Of a stretch of 64,000 nucleotides of DNA, positions 37,017 through 46,283 are shown one piece after another. The position numbers and the translations under genes were made by a program. Source of the DNA: Acinetobacter qingfengensis (GTDB lineage: Bacteria; Pseudomonadota; Gammaproteobacteria; Pseudomonadales; Moraxellaceae). The stretch lies in assembly GCF_008693185.1 (NCBI RefSeq), contig NZ_VXKN01000007.1, forward strand, positions 1-64,000, in the 5' to 3' direction. The notes under the pieces were generated by a model. It was not told the DNA's origin, searched no databases, and worked only from the letters and a program-made list of their open reading frames with translations. Position 1 is the stretch's first letter. Each line of letters starts with the position of its first letter.

Positions 37017-39128
37017 TTAGTATTTAAAGTTTAAAGTCAGACGGAAAGTCCGTGGTTCACCCCAACTGACAAGTTGTGCATTGGGTGTCGTACCAACCAA
37101 ATATTCCTTATCAAACATATTTTTAATACTAAAGTTTGCTCCCCAATGTTTTGCTTCATATCCTGCTTTTACATCATATAAAGTATAACTAGACAGTGGA
37201 ACATAATAAGTTGTACGTTGTGCTGTACGTGCGCCCTGATAAGTGATACCCGCACCAATATTCCAGCCTAACTGATCCGGACTAAAGAAATATTGCGTAG
37301 ATAATGACGCTGCATTTTTAGGTACATGGTTAATACGCTTACCAATATCACTGGCTGTTGTACTTTCCGTTGTTTCTGCTGTAGGAATATAGCTATAGGT
37401 CGCAGTTACATTCCATTGCGGTGTTAATGCTGCTGCAAGTTCAGCCTCAAAACCTTTGGTTTTTTGCTCGCCAATCTGGACTGAATATCCTAAAGTAGAG
37501 TCGGATTCAGTCACATTTTTACGAGTTAAATCATAATAAGCGAGATAGCCTTGTAGTTTTTGGTTGAAAGCCTGAAATTTTACCCCTGCTTCAAATTGTT
37601 TACCTTCTTCAGGATCTAATAAAACCCCGCCTTCACCTGTATCACTTACCGGAAAGAATGATGTTGAATAACTCAAATAAGGTGCAAACATATCATTCAT
37701 TTGATACATCAATGATGCACTACCGGTAAAGGCACTATCTGAATTTTTAAGCTTGCTATCATTAAACAAATCATCAACTTTGACCTGAGTCCAGTCATGA
37801 CGACCTGATAATCCAATGATCCAGTGATCATCAATCTTGAAATTATTACGTAAATACAAACCCATATACTGTGTATCAGTAATTTGATGAGCAATTGTCG
37901 CTGTTGCAGCTTCAATCGCTGTATATACAGGATTATTCGCATTAAATGCAGTGAGTGTACGTCTACGACGTTCGTAATCACTACGTTCATGCGCCATATC
38001 CAAACCAATCATCAAATCATATTGTGTTTTCCCCCAATCAAAATGGCGAGAAACATTGTTATCCCATGTAAAATTTAAATCATCTTTAATTTGCCTTTCT
38101 ACAGTTCGTTTGATTGTTGGTAGGGTATTATTACTACCAGCCAATACCGGATTATTATCAGCTTCTGTTTTTATGACTGCAAAATTTGATTTAAACGTCC
38201 AGTCATGATCAAAATAATGTGTGTAGTTTGCACCAAAACGATAACTATCCACGGTATTACTTAAGTTTGTTGCACCAAAATACAGGCTGTGTGGGTAATT
38301 TTTATATGCACCATCACTATATGGAATCCCTTGCTGACGAATAAATTCTCGATGTTGATAACTGGCGATTACCGATAATTCGTCTTTATCACCTAAATCA
38401 AAATTATAAGATGGTGCAATATAATAATTTTTAAAGTAAACATAATCAGTGGCATCATTCTGGTCAGAAACATGCCCCACAACTCGGAATGCACCTTTAG
38501 CACTGTGATTAGGTGCATAATTGATGTCAAATGTTCCATCTTTGAGCGCATAACTACCATAGCTTAGACTGCCACGATAAAAGGTTTCAGCTTGAGGGCG
38601 TTTAGTGGTTAAATTCACTAAACCGCCAGGTAAAGCAAAACCAAAACCTGTCGATGTCGGCCCTTTGACCACTTCAATAGATTGTAAGCCGCTAATATCT
38701 TCCGAACGCAATGCATTATCTGAAGTTTGCACTCGTAAACCATCAATATAGGTTTGTGAACTTGCTACCTGCCCACGAATGATAAAATCATCCCAGCCTC
38801 GGCGACCATACTGTCCTGATGTTACACCGGCAACCCCTTCAATTGCTTCAGATAAAGTTTTAGCTTGTTTTTGTTGTAATTGTTTTTCGGTAATGACGCT
38901 AATAGATTGTGCAGTTTCAAATAATGGTTGATCCGATCGCAAAACTGCGCTGGCTTTTGTTGCCGCATATTTATGCTGATCCGATTCGGCATCCACATTT
39001 AAGATTGGCAATACAGTAGGTGTTGTTGTATCTGTGTCAGTATTTGCAAAGACAGCACTGCTTAAAAGAGATAAAATTGAAAAAGAAAGTACTTTAAATT
39101 TAAAGTCAGCCATGTGATCAGTACTCAT
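37017..39128 (-). CDS. TonB-dependent siderophore receptor
   Basis: A 703-aa outer-membrane receptor with signal peptide (ending AVFAN, about residue 29), TonB-box-like LPILNVDAESD, a plug domain with AQSISVITEKQL and the segments IRGQVASSQTYIDGLR, VVKGPTSTGFGFALPGGLVNL, and a barrel ending RTFRLTLNFKY with terminal aromatic residue. It lacks an STN domain. The plug is like ferric-siderophore receptors of the FhuE/catecholate sort. ATG 39113 is an alternative start. A good Fur-like site lies about 65 bp upstream, which predicts iron repression. Confidence 0.9.
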   Translation of the reverse strand: MSTDHMADFKFKVLSFSILSLLSSAVFANTDTDTTTPTVLPILNVDAESDQHKYAATKASAVLRSDQPLFETAQSISVITEKQLQQKQAKTLSEAIEGVAGVTSGQYGRRGWDDFIIRGQVASSQTYIDGLRVQTSDNALRSEDISGLQSIEVVKGPTSTGFGFALPGGLVNLTTKRPQAETFYRGSLSYGSYALKDGTFDINYAPNHSAKGAFRVVGHVSDQNDATDYVYFKNYYIAPSYNFDLGDKDELSVIASYQHREFIRQQGIPYSDGAYKNYPHSLYFGATNLSNTVDSYRFGANYTHYFDHDWTFKSNFAVIKTEADNNPVLAGSNNTLPTIKRTVERQIKDDLNFTWDNNVSRHFDWGKTQYDLMIGLDMAHERSDYERRRRTLTAFNANNPVYTAIEAATATIAHQITDTQYMGLYLRNNFKIDDHWIIGLSGRHDWTQVKVDDLFNDSKLKNSDSAFTGSASLMYQMNDMFAPYLSYSTSFFPVSDTGEGGVLLDPEEGKQFEAGVKFQAFNQKLQGYLAYYDLTRKNVTESDSTLGYSVQIGEQKTKGFEAELAAALTPQWNVTATYSYIPTAETTESTTASDIGKRINHVPKNAASLSTQYFFSPDQLGWNIGAGITYQGARTAQRTTYYVPLSSYTLYDVKAGYEAKHWGANFSIKNMFDKEYLVGTTPNAQLVSWGEPRTFRLTLNFKY

Positions 39129-39192
39129 ACAAAAAAGGTGAGGTATTTAATAAAACTTTATACCAATTTTCAACAATAATTTAAAATAATAT

Positions 39193-39211
39193 TATAATTG
39201 TTTTCATTCTC
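39193..39211 (-). promoter_or_regulatory. Putative Fur box upstream of the receptor gene at 37017-39128
   Basis: Read on the minus strand, the 19-mer GAGAATGAAAACAATTATA matches the 19-bp Fur consensus at 14 positions by hand count. It is placed about 65-83 bp before the start codon, within an AT-rich promoter region. Confidence 0.6.
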
Positions 39212-39288
39212 AACTATATCTAAAGCATGACAAATAAAATTTACTCATCTAGAAATCACTAGATACCTGTAGCGATTAATTTTTTATT

Positions 39289-39999
39289 TTAAAATACAAT
39301 AACCTGAAATGGTTGGTCTGGATAATGATAAAGAAGCTTGGAATGTTCAAGATTAATCAACGACCCTGTACGCACATTAAATGCATTCGAAGTCAAAACA
39401 CGAGAATTATCATTAATAATGACGGCTGTTTCCTTAATTGCTTTTAGACAAGGCAAAAAAAGCTTTTCCAAAGAAGATACCAGTAAGTCTATAGCAATCA
39501 CCCCAATAAATTGCCCCTGTACAATGACAGGATAAGCAGTAGTGATGGTGTATGCACCATTACAAATATAATCGACATACGGTCCTTGAATATATAATTT
39601 TTTATTGATTTCTGGTTGCTGAAACCAGTCAAAATATCGAAAATCCAGAAATCGTTGTGCGTTTTGATAATTTTCTAAATTTGCTTGTTGCAGGATATTA
39701 TCTTTTTTAAACCACCATTCTAAAGTCCAATAATCCCCTTCCTCATCCATAGCAGGCCGATAACTGGCAAATCCCATACCATAACTGTAATGGCTTTTAC
39801 AAAGTGACTGCTTAATTTCTAGTTGTAATTCATGTCGTTGTTGATCTGATAGCTTAATACCTGAATATTGTTCAGTACTTTGTTTAGATATAATATGACT
39901 TGCTTTCATCGCAAGACTTTGTGCAATCGAGATTGTTTCCTGAAATACCTGTTTGACTAAAAAATCTAATTTTTCGAGATTTAAGTTTTTTATCATCAT
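39289..39999 (-). CDS. Stand-alone Cache (PDC-type) sensor-domain protein
   Basis: A 236-aa protein that reads as a single PAS-like Cache domain. It has an N-terminal helix pair, then YGMGFASYRPAMDEEGDYWTLEWWF, FLDFRYFDWFQQPEINKKLYIQGPYVD, and the ligand-pocket strands YTITTAYPVIVQGQFIGVIAIDL. There is no signal peptide, no transmembrane segment and no attached output domain, unlike usual Cache sensors, which sit outside the membrane. It lies just after a FadR-type regulator gene on the same strand and may bind the same ligand or modulate the regulator. That role is inference. Confidence 0.72.
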   Translation of the reverse strand: MMIKNLNLEKLDFLVKQVFQETISIAQSLAMKASHIISKQSTEQYSGIKLSDQQRHELQLEIKQSLCKSHYSYGMGFASYRPAMDEEGDYWTLEWWFKKDNILQQANLENYQNAQRFLDFRYFDWFQQPEINKKLYIQGPYVDYICNGAYTITTAYPVIVQGQFIGVIAIDLLVSSLEKLFLPCLKAIKETAVIINDNSRVLTSNAFNVRTGSLINLEHSKLLYHYPDQPFQVIVF

Positions 40000-40051
40000 T
40001 TTCTAAACTCCTCATATTGTTTATCTGTACTGGAGTTAACCAGAATCTAAA

Positions 40052-40777
40052 CTATTCATCTTCCATGGACAATTTATATCTTAACATTTGGTCTATGCCA
40101 ATCGAGATAAGATGTTTCATTTGTTGTTCTGACCGAATAATATCTCTGTGCTTTAAAATATCGATAAGAATATGATATTGTTCAACAATATTTATATGAA
40201 ACAAAGAATCCTGATATAATCTCGAAATCAATGGTGCCCATTCTGCCTGTATTGCCAACTCCTGATTGGCTAACCGAGCGGACTGCGATAAAGAGCATAA
40301 AGACAACAGGCAACGCATATCCATCTGAACACGAAGTTCTGCCGTATCTGCCTGAGTAAATAGCCCAATCAAATCATTTAATTTCATCCAATCCTGTTCT
40401 GTTGCCCGTTGTACTGCCAAAACAGCACTATGTCCTAAAATTGCACAGTGAAACTCACCCAAATCTGCCAGATATTCATGACTTGCTTGGTGCAAAGGAT
40501 GCTGCTTAAAAATGCGCTCAATGGATAATTCACATACAAAACTTCCACCATTACGTCCACGCCGGGTATCAATCAAACCTTTACCACGTAAAGTATTTAA
40601 TGCATCCCTTACCGTAATGGGAGAAACACCCATCAAACGTGCCAAATCAGTTTCGTTTGGAAGTTGCTCATTATGTTTTAATAAACCTGAAATGATGGCA
40701 TTTTCAAGCCGTTCCACAACTTGTTCCGAACGTGTTGACTGCTCAATAGGTGAGAAAATAATAGTATGTGCTGTCAT
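40052..40777 (-). CDS. GntR-family regulator, FadR subgroup
   Basis: A 241-aa regulator with an N-terminal winged helix-turn-helix (about 15-80, with LENAIISGLLKHNEQLPNE, LARLMGVSPITVRDALNTLRGKGL and RRGRNGGSFV) and an all-helical C-terminal ligand domain (about 95-235), the FadR/FCD layout. Such proteins typically repress carbon-utilisation genes until an acid metabolite binds. It lies between the double-SnoaL and Cache genes and probably regulates the dehydrogenase unit upstream or the neighbouring DASS transporter. Confidence 0.87.
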   Translation of the reverse strand: MTAHTIIFSPIEQSTRSEQVVERLENAIISGLLKHNEQLPNETDLARLMGVSPITVRDALNTLRGKGLIDTRRGRNGGSFVCELSIERIFKQHPLHQASHEYLADLGEFHCAILGHSAVLAVQRATEQDWMKLNDLIGLFTQADTAELRVQMDMRCLLSLCSLSQSARLANQELAIQAEWAPLISRLYQDSLFHINIVEQYHILIDILKHRDIIRSEQQMKHLISIGIDQMLRYKLSMEDE

Positions 40778-40837
40778 TAAAAATCTGATCTCTATGCGGC
40801 TGAATCATAAAATATTCAGCCTTTTCCAGCAAACAGG

Positions 40838-41614
40838 TTAAAAAACACCATAAGCATGAACTGCATTCTGATCTTCTGGTACAGCAGGAATTGCATCCCA
40901 GAGCTCTACAATTTGCCCATTCTCTATACGCCATAATTCAAAATAGGCATGTCGGGAATTGGCAATACTGCCTTCAGAATGGGTTAGAACAAATTGCCCT
41001 TCTGCTATGATACGATGAATTTTCAAGTATACCAGACCTTCTCCCTGATCACGGATTTTGTTGAGAAAATCAATCACAGCCTGAGCGCCATCTCCAATAT
41101 CAGGGCTATGTAAATGGAACTGTGCCCCGTTGGTATATTGTTTAAAACCTTCATAATCACCATCAATCAGTGTTTTAGTAAAAAACTCCGTGATGAAATG
41201 ACGATTTTGAGCTTCCTGTCCTGTAACACCAATATCTGTTGGGCCATCAAGCTGAGTACGTCCACTGGAATTTGCGGATGCTTCTGCAACCAGACCATCC
41301 CAGTGTTCAACAATTTTACCCTCTTTGACCCGATAAATATCAAAGCCAACCAGTGGTTGTTCATCCAGCCCTTCAAAGCGTCCATGTATGGCAACCAGAT
41401 CGCCATCAGCTAATACCCGAACAGCTTCATGTTTAATATCAGGATAATCCTTTACCAGTTGTTTTAAGCCTGCCAAGCCATCCTCAACCAGTGGTGAATG
41501 TTCAATGAAATCACTGGAAAAATATCGTTCCAGAGCACTCACATCATGCAAAGTAAATAATTCATGATGCGCCGTGACGACTAAATCTTTTATTTGCTGT
41601 TTATTCATCATCAT
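40838..41614 (-). CDS. Double SnoaL-like (NTF2-fold) protein
   Basis: A 258-aa protein made of two tandem SnoaL-like domains, about residues 5-120 and 130-258. Each ends in the same kind of strand pair, with KEGKIVEHWDG in the first and ENGQIVELWDA in the second, which shows an internal duplication. The SnoaL fold serves in cyclases, hydrolases and dehydratases of small molecules, so the reaction is unknown. It starts 8 bp after the aldehyde dehydrogenase stop codon, indicating an operon. Confidence 0.85.
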   Translation of the reverse strand: MMMNKQQIKDLVVTAHHELFTLHDVSALERYFSSDFIEHSPLVEDGLAGLKQLVKDYPDIKHEAVRVLADGDLVAIHGRFEGLDEQPLVGFDIYRVKEGKIVEHWDGLVAEASANSSGRTQLDGPTDIGVTGQEAQNRHFITEFFTKTLIDGDYEGFKQYTNGAQFHLHSPDIGDGAQAVIDFLNKIRDQGEGLVYLKIHRIIAEGQFVLTHSEGSIANSRHAYFELWRIENGQIVELWDAIPAVPEDQNAVHAYGVF

Positions 41615-41622
41615 TCTCCAGA

Positions 41623-43053
41623 TCAGTCTTGATTAGAACTCATGACATGCTTGATTCTGGTATATTCTTCAAAACCATAAGCAGATAAATCTTTACCATA
41701 ACCTGATTTTTTGAAACCACCATGAGGCATTTCTGCGGTTAATGGGATGTGTGTATTAATCCAGACTGTACCAAAATCCAGTTCTCTTGATAATCTCAGG
41801 GCACGAGCATGATTCCTTGTCCAGACACTGGAAGCCAGACCATATTCCACATCATTTGCCTTATCTATGGCATCGGCTTCATCTACAAATTTTTGTACTG
41901 TGACCACAGGGCCAAAAATTTCATTTTGAATGGCATCATCATGTTGCAACAAACCTGTAATCACGGTAGGTTCAAAATAAAACCCTTCTCTATCTGCCTG
42001 CTGTCCGCCTGTTTCAACTTTGGCATGTGCAGGTAAACCCTTAATAAAATTCTGTACATTTCTAAGCTGATTGGCATTATTTAATGGGCCGTATAATGCA
42101 TCGGTATCATCTGGATCGCCAAAACGGGTATTTTTGGCAGCCTCAACCAGTTTTTCCACAAACTGATCATGAATGGACTCAGCAACTATGACTCGGGTTG
42201 CAGCCGTACAATCCTGACCTGCATTAAAATAACCAGTTACAGCAATCATTTCGACAGCTTTATCTAGATCTGCATCATCAAAAACGACAACAGGTGCTTT
42301 TCCACCCAATTCAAGGTGAGCTTTTGCCAGATTTGCTGCGGCTGATGCTGCAACCTGTAATCCTGCCCGTACCGAACCTGTAATCGAAACCAGTGCTGGT
42401 GTTTTATGGGAAACAACTTTGGCTCCTACATTTGCATTTCCTAATACCACGTTAAATGTCCCTTTTGGAAAGAAAGGGGCAGCCAGTTCTGCCAGTAACA
42501 AGGTACTTTCAGGCGTGGTATCACTTGGTTTTAAGACTACGGTATTGCCTGCTGCCAACGCAGGTGCAATTTTCCATACTGCCATCATCAATGGATAATT
42601 CCAGGGTGTTACCTGTCCAACCACGCCAAGAGGTTCACGGCGAATACTGGATGTCAGTCCTTCCAGATATTCGCCTGTTGCCTTGCCATCCAAAAATCTG
42701 GCAGCTCCTGCAAAAAATCGGATTTGATCTGCGGAAGTACCTATTTCTTCTGATGCAATTAGATGTTTTAGTTGTCCGGTATTACGACTTTGTGCTTCGA
42801 TTAAACGTTCTGCATTTTCCTCAATAGCATCAGCCAGTTGTAATAATGCCTTCTGACGAACCGATGGTGTAGTTCGACCCCAGATTTTAAATGCTGCTTT
42901 GGCTGCTGCATAAGCGGCATCTACATCAGCATCCGTGGCATTCGGTGACTGGGCATAAATCTGTCCAGTAACAGGTGAAACCAGATCAAAAAACTCTGTT
43001 CCTGTACCATCAACATATTCACCATTAATAAAATGTTTTAACTTGTTCATCAT
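41623..43053 (-). CDS. Aldehyde dehydrogenase, aminobutyraldehyde dehydrogenase type
   Basis: A 476-aa NAD-dependent aldehyde dehydrogenase. The general base E248 is in LELGGKAP, the nucleophile C282 in GQDCTAATR, and N152 in TPWNYP. The sequence (FFAGAARFLDGKATGEYLEG, SIRREPLGVVGQVTPWNYPL, MPHGGFKKSGYGKDLSAYG) is close to E. coli PatD/YdcW, which oxidises 4-aminobutyraldehyde to GABA in putrescine breakdown. The substrate is inferred. Tandem ATGs at 43053 and 43050 follow an AGGA. It is first in the dehydrogenase-SnoaL-regulator-Cache series. Confidence 0.9.
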   Translation of the reverse strand: MMNKLKHFINGEYVDGTGTEFFDLVSPVTGQIYAQSPNATDADVDAAYAAAKAAFKIWGRTTPSVRQKALLQLADAIEENAERLIEAQSRNTGQLKHLIASEEIGTSADQIRFFAGAARFLDGKATGEYLEGLTSSIRREPLGVVGQVTPWNYPLMMAVWKIAPALAAGNTVVLKPSDTTPESTLLLAELAAPFFPKGTFNVVLGNANVGAKVVSHKTPALVSITGSVRAGLQVAASAAANLAKAHLELGGKAPVVVFDDADLDKAVEMIAVTGYFNAGQDCTAATRVIVAESIHDQFVEKLVEAAKNTRFGDPDDTDALYGPLNNANQLRNVQNFIKGLPAHAKVETGGQQADREGFYFEPTVITGLLQHDDAIQNEIFGPVVTVQKFVDEADAIDKANDVEYGLASSVWTRNHARALRLSRELDFGTVWINTHIPLTAEMPHGGFKKSGYGKDLSAYGFEEYTRIKHVMSSNQD

Positions 43054-43420
43054 GATCGTCCTGTGACTTTGAATAAATATAACCTATAACTTTATATGTA
43101 TTGTTTTTATTTTCTAATGTCAATAATTTTTTAGCTTGAATATTAAAATTTAGCAGCTATTCTCTATCTGAAACTCACGCATAGTTTTGTGTTCTTACTT
43201 TCAATTCTTCAGATTAATGTATTAATATTTATACACTTTTTATTTCAAATTTTATTTTTTTATTCCAGCTAAAATTTAGCATCATTTAAATACAATTTTT
43301 TAAATTTAACAATAAACACTATACTTAAATATTGATTGTTTTTTTGTCATTAGATTTTCCCAAATTAAAGCTAAAATCGCTACACTGATATATACATAAC
43401 GATTAAAACAGGGGTGATTT
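43054..43420. other. AT-rich divergent region between aldehyde dehydrogenase and DASS genes
   Basis: About 370 bp with long A/T runs. It should hold both promoters and the operator of the FadR-type regulator, but I could not fix boxes with confidence. No ORF with a ribosome site and no strong hairpin was seen. Confidence 0.5.
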
Positions 43421-44878
43421 ATGGGATTTAAACCAATACCGACCATTATTGCGATATTACTTGCCAGTTTAATCTGGTGGATTGTGCCTATTCCCCAAGG
43501 GGTTGAACCTGCTGCATGGCATTTACTGGCAATGTTTGTTGGTGTCATCGCTGCGATTATCGGTAAAGCCATGCCAATTGGAGCGATCGCCATTATTGCC
43601 ATTATGCTGGTCGGAATTACAGGGGTCACCAATGATAACCCTGCAAAAGCCATGCAAGATGCTTTAAGTAGCTTTTCCAGCCCTTTAATCTGGTTGATCG
43701 GTATTTCTATCATGATTTCCAAAGGATTACAAAAAACCGGATTGGGTGCACGACTGGGTTATCTGTTTATTGCAGTATGGGGAAAACGTACCATTGGTAT
43801 TGGTTACAGTATGGTGTTATCTGAATTATTGCTTGCTCCAGTAACACCAAGTAATACTGCTCGAGGTGGTGGAATCATTCACCCAATCGTCCGTGCGATT
43901 TCCAGTAGTTATGATTCCGATCCTGAAAAAGGCACACAAGCACGGATGGGTAAATATCTGTCTTTGGTAAATTATCATTCCAATCCCATTACTTCAGCCA
44001 TGTTTATTACTGCCACTGCGCCTAATCCTCTCGTGGTGGATTTAATTGCCAAAGCAACAGGTGCAGAAATTTCTTTATCATGGACAACATGGGCGATTGC
44101 CATGCTGATTCCAGGGCTAATTGCACTGGTTGTCATGCCTATTATTCTGTACTGGATGTATCCTCCTGAGGTCAAACAAACCCCGAATGCTGCACAATTT
44201 GCCAAAGATAAATTAAAAGAAATGGGGAAAGTGTCCCTACACGAACTCATTATGCTGGGAACTTTCGGTGTGTTATTGTTGCTATGGGCAGGCATTCCCG
44301 CCATGTTATTAGGTGATGCTTATGCAGTAGATGCCACAACCACAGCGTTTTTGGGATTATGTATTTTGCTGGTGACTGGTGTACTGACATGGGAAGATAT
44401 TCTTCAACAAAAAAATGCATGGGATACCATTACATGGTTTGCTGCATTGGTAATGATGGCTACTTTTTTAAATAAACTCGGTTTAATCGACTGGTTTTCT
44501 GGAGTACTCGAAACTCAAATTGGTCATTTGGGCTGGGGCTGGATTCCATCCTGTTTATTATTAATGTTAGCCTATTTATACACCCATTATATCTTTGCCA
44601 GTACCACTGCCCACATTACAGCCATGTTTGCCGCCTTCTACACTGCTGGTTTGGCACTAGGCGCACCACCAATGTTTTTTGCCCTGATCATGGCCGCAGC
44701 ATCTAGCATCATGATGACACTTACCCATTATGCAACCGGAACCTCACCGATCATTTTTGGTTCAGGTTATACAACTTTAAGCGAATGGTGGAAAGCCGGT
44801 TTTATTATGAGTGTGGTTAATATTGTAATTTTTGTAGTCATCGGTGGATTGTGGTGGAAAATGCTAGGCTACTGGTAA
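43421..44878 (+). CDS. DASS-family (SLC13) anion / dicarboxylate transporter
   Basis: A 485-aa inner-membrane carrier with about 12 to 14 hydrophobic segments. The family signature segments are present: the SNT motif in LAPVTPSNTARGGG and a second ITHYATG-like motif near the C-terminus (LTHYATGTSPIIFGSG). Related proteins such as the YbhI/CitT group exchange or co-transport di- and tricarboxylates with sodium. AGGGGTG precedes the start. It is divergent from the dehydrogenase unit and may share the FadR-type control. The substrate is not determined. Confidence 0.9.
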   Translation: MGFKPIPTIIAILLASLIWWIVPIPQGVEPAAWHLLAMFVGVIAAIIGKAMPIGAIAIIAIMLVGITGVTNDNPAKAMQDALSSFSSPLIWLIGISIMISKGLQKTGLGARLGYLFIAVWGKRTIGIGYSMVLSELLLAPVTPSNTARGGGIIHPIVRAISSSYDSDPEKGTQARMGKYLSLVNYHSNPITSAMFITATAPNPLVVDLIAKATGAEISLSWTTWAIAMLIPGLIALVVMPIILYWMYPPEVKQTPNAAQFAKDKLKEMGKVSLHELIMLGTFGVLLLLWAGIPAMLLGDAYAVDATTTAFLGLCILLVTGVLTWEDILQQKNAWDTITWFAALVMMATFLNKLGLIDWFSGVLETQIGHLGWGWIPSCLLLMLAYLYTHYIFASTTAHITAMFAAFYTAGLALGAPPMFFALIMAAASSIMMTLTHYATGTSPIIFGSGYTTLSEWWKAGFIMSVVNIVIFVVIGGLWWKMLGYW

Positions 44879-44892
44879 AACAACATTTGAAT

Positions 44893-44925
44893 ATCATGGC
44901 AGTATCACTGACTGCCATGATTTTT
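44893..44925 (+). terminator. Intrinsic terminator after the DASS gene
   Basis: An 11-bp stem ATCATGGCAGT / ACTGCCATGAT with a 7-nt loop and a five-T tail, 15 bp after the stop codon. The rarA gene ends on the opposite strand 9 bp further on. Confidence 0.88.
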
Positions 44926-44933
44926 CATATTAT

Positions 44934-46208
44934 CTATTGTTGCTGGTTTTGTTGCTGCCAGCGCCGTTGCTGTAACTTTTCTGCCTCTACCTCTCGTTTA
45001 TTTAAGGCACGTTCATATAAAGTTGTGCCTTTTAATTCAGATGGTAAATAATCCTGCGTTACAAAATGTTCTGGATAATCATGTGGATATAAATAATCTA
45101 CCCCATAACCCTGTTGCTTCATGAGTTTGGTCGGTGCATTACGTAAATGTAACGGCACAGATAAGTGTGCTGTTTTTTCAGCCAGTGCCATGGCACGATT
45201 AATTGCAAGATAAGTACTATTACTTTTTGCGCTAGTGGCCAGATAAACAACACACTGCCCCAAAATAATTCGTGCTTCAGGCATACCGATCACCTGCACA
45301 GAACGGAAACATTCACCTGCCAATAACAAGGCATTAGGGTTAGAATTTCCAATATCTTCCGATGCAGCAATCAACATACGTCGTGCAATAAAAATTGGAT
45401 CTTCTCCACCTTTAAGCATTCGTGCCATCCAGTATAATGCGGCATCAGGATCACTCCCTCGAATCGATTTGATAAAAGCGGACACCAGATCGTAATGCTG
45501 CTCGCCAGATTTGTCATAACGGGCAATATTTTGCTGGGCGACTTTGACTACCAATGCATCATTTAAAATATTTTCCTGTTCCGGTTCAAAGGTACTCGCC
45601 ACCAGATCCAGCAAATTAAGTGCCTTGCGGGCATCACCCGCAGCAAATTGATACAGCGCATCAAATTCTTCCAGCTGAATGTGCCTAGCCTGTAAGAACT
45701 TATCACTTTTCACCGCTCTTTTTAACAGGATTTCAATCGCATTTTCATCTAATGCTTTTAAGGTATACACCTGACAACGTGACAACAAAGCACTGTTGAC
45801 TTCAAAGGAAGGATTTTCCGTAGTTGCACCGATCAAGGTGATTTTACCCTTCTCAACTGCACCCAGTAATGCATCCTGCTGAGATTTATTAAATCGATGA
45901 ATTTCATCAATAAATACCACAGGTGTTAGTAGATCACCACTTTCGGCAATAACTTCCCGTAATTCTTTTACCCCTGTATTCAATGCAGACAAACTGATAA
46001 ATGGACGATCCACCGCCTGTGCCAATAATAAAGCAATGGTGGTTTTACCAACTCCCGGAGGTCCCCAAAAAATAATTGAAGGTAAATGCCCCTGATCAAT
46101 CATTTGCCTTAATGGCGCATCTTCCCCCAGTAAATGATCCTGCCCGATAATTTCGGACAGACTTCTTGGACGTAGACGTTCGGGTAATGGGATTTGTGTT
46201 TCACTCAT
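44934..46208 (-). CDS. rarA: Replication-associated recombination protein A
   Basis: A 424-aa AAA+ ATPase (RarA/MgsA) acting at stalled replication forks. Walker A is GPPGVGKT (49-56) and Walker B FIDEIH (99-104), with the arginine-finger region NSALLSRCQVY. The C-terminal MgsA part includes SDPDAALYWMARMLKGGEDP and LRNAPTKLMK. The ending is rich in glutamine. It is convergent with the DASS gene and has no operon partner. Confidence 0.96.
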   Translation of the reverse strand: MSETQIPLPERLRPRSLSEIIGQDHLLGEDAPLRQMIDQGHLPSIIFWGPPGVGKTTIALLLAQAVDRPFISLSALNTGVKELREVIAESGDLLTPVVFIDEIHRFNKSQQDALLGAVEKGKITLIGATTENPSFEVNSALLSRCQVYTLKALDENAIEILLKRAVKSDKFLQARHIQLEEFDALYQFAAGDARKALNLLDLVASTFEPEQENILNDALVVKVAQQNIARYDKSGEQHYDLVSAFIKSIRGSDPDAALYWMARMLKGGEDPIFIARRMLIAASEDIGNSNPNALLLAGECFRSVQVIGMPEARIILGQCVVYLATSAKSNSTYLAINRAMALAEKTAHLSVPLHLRNAPTKLMKQQGYGVDYLYPHDYPEHFVTQDYLPSELKGTTLYERALNKREVEAEKLQQRRWQQQNQQQ

Positions 46209-46283
46209 AAGTCTTGATCAGCAGCAGCACGGTTTTATCCTATAATGCCAATTCATATCGTAAAAGTAAAAAACAGAATGCTG

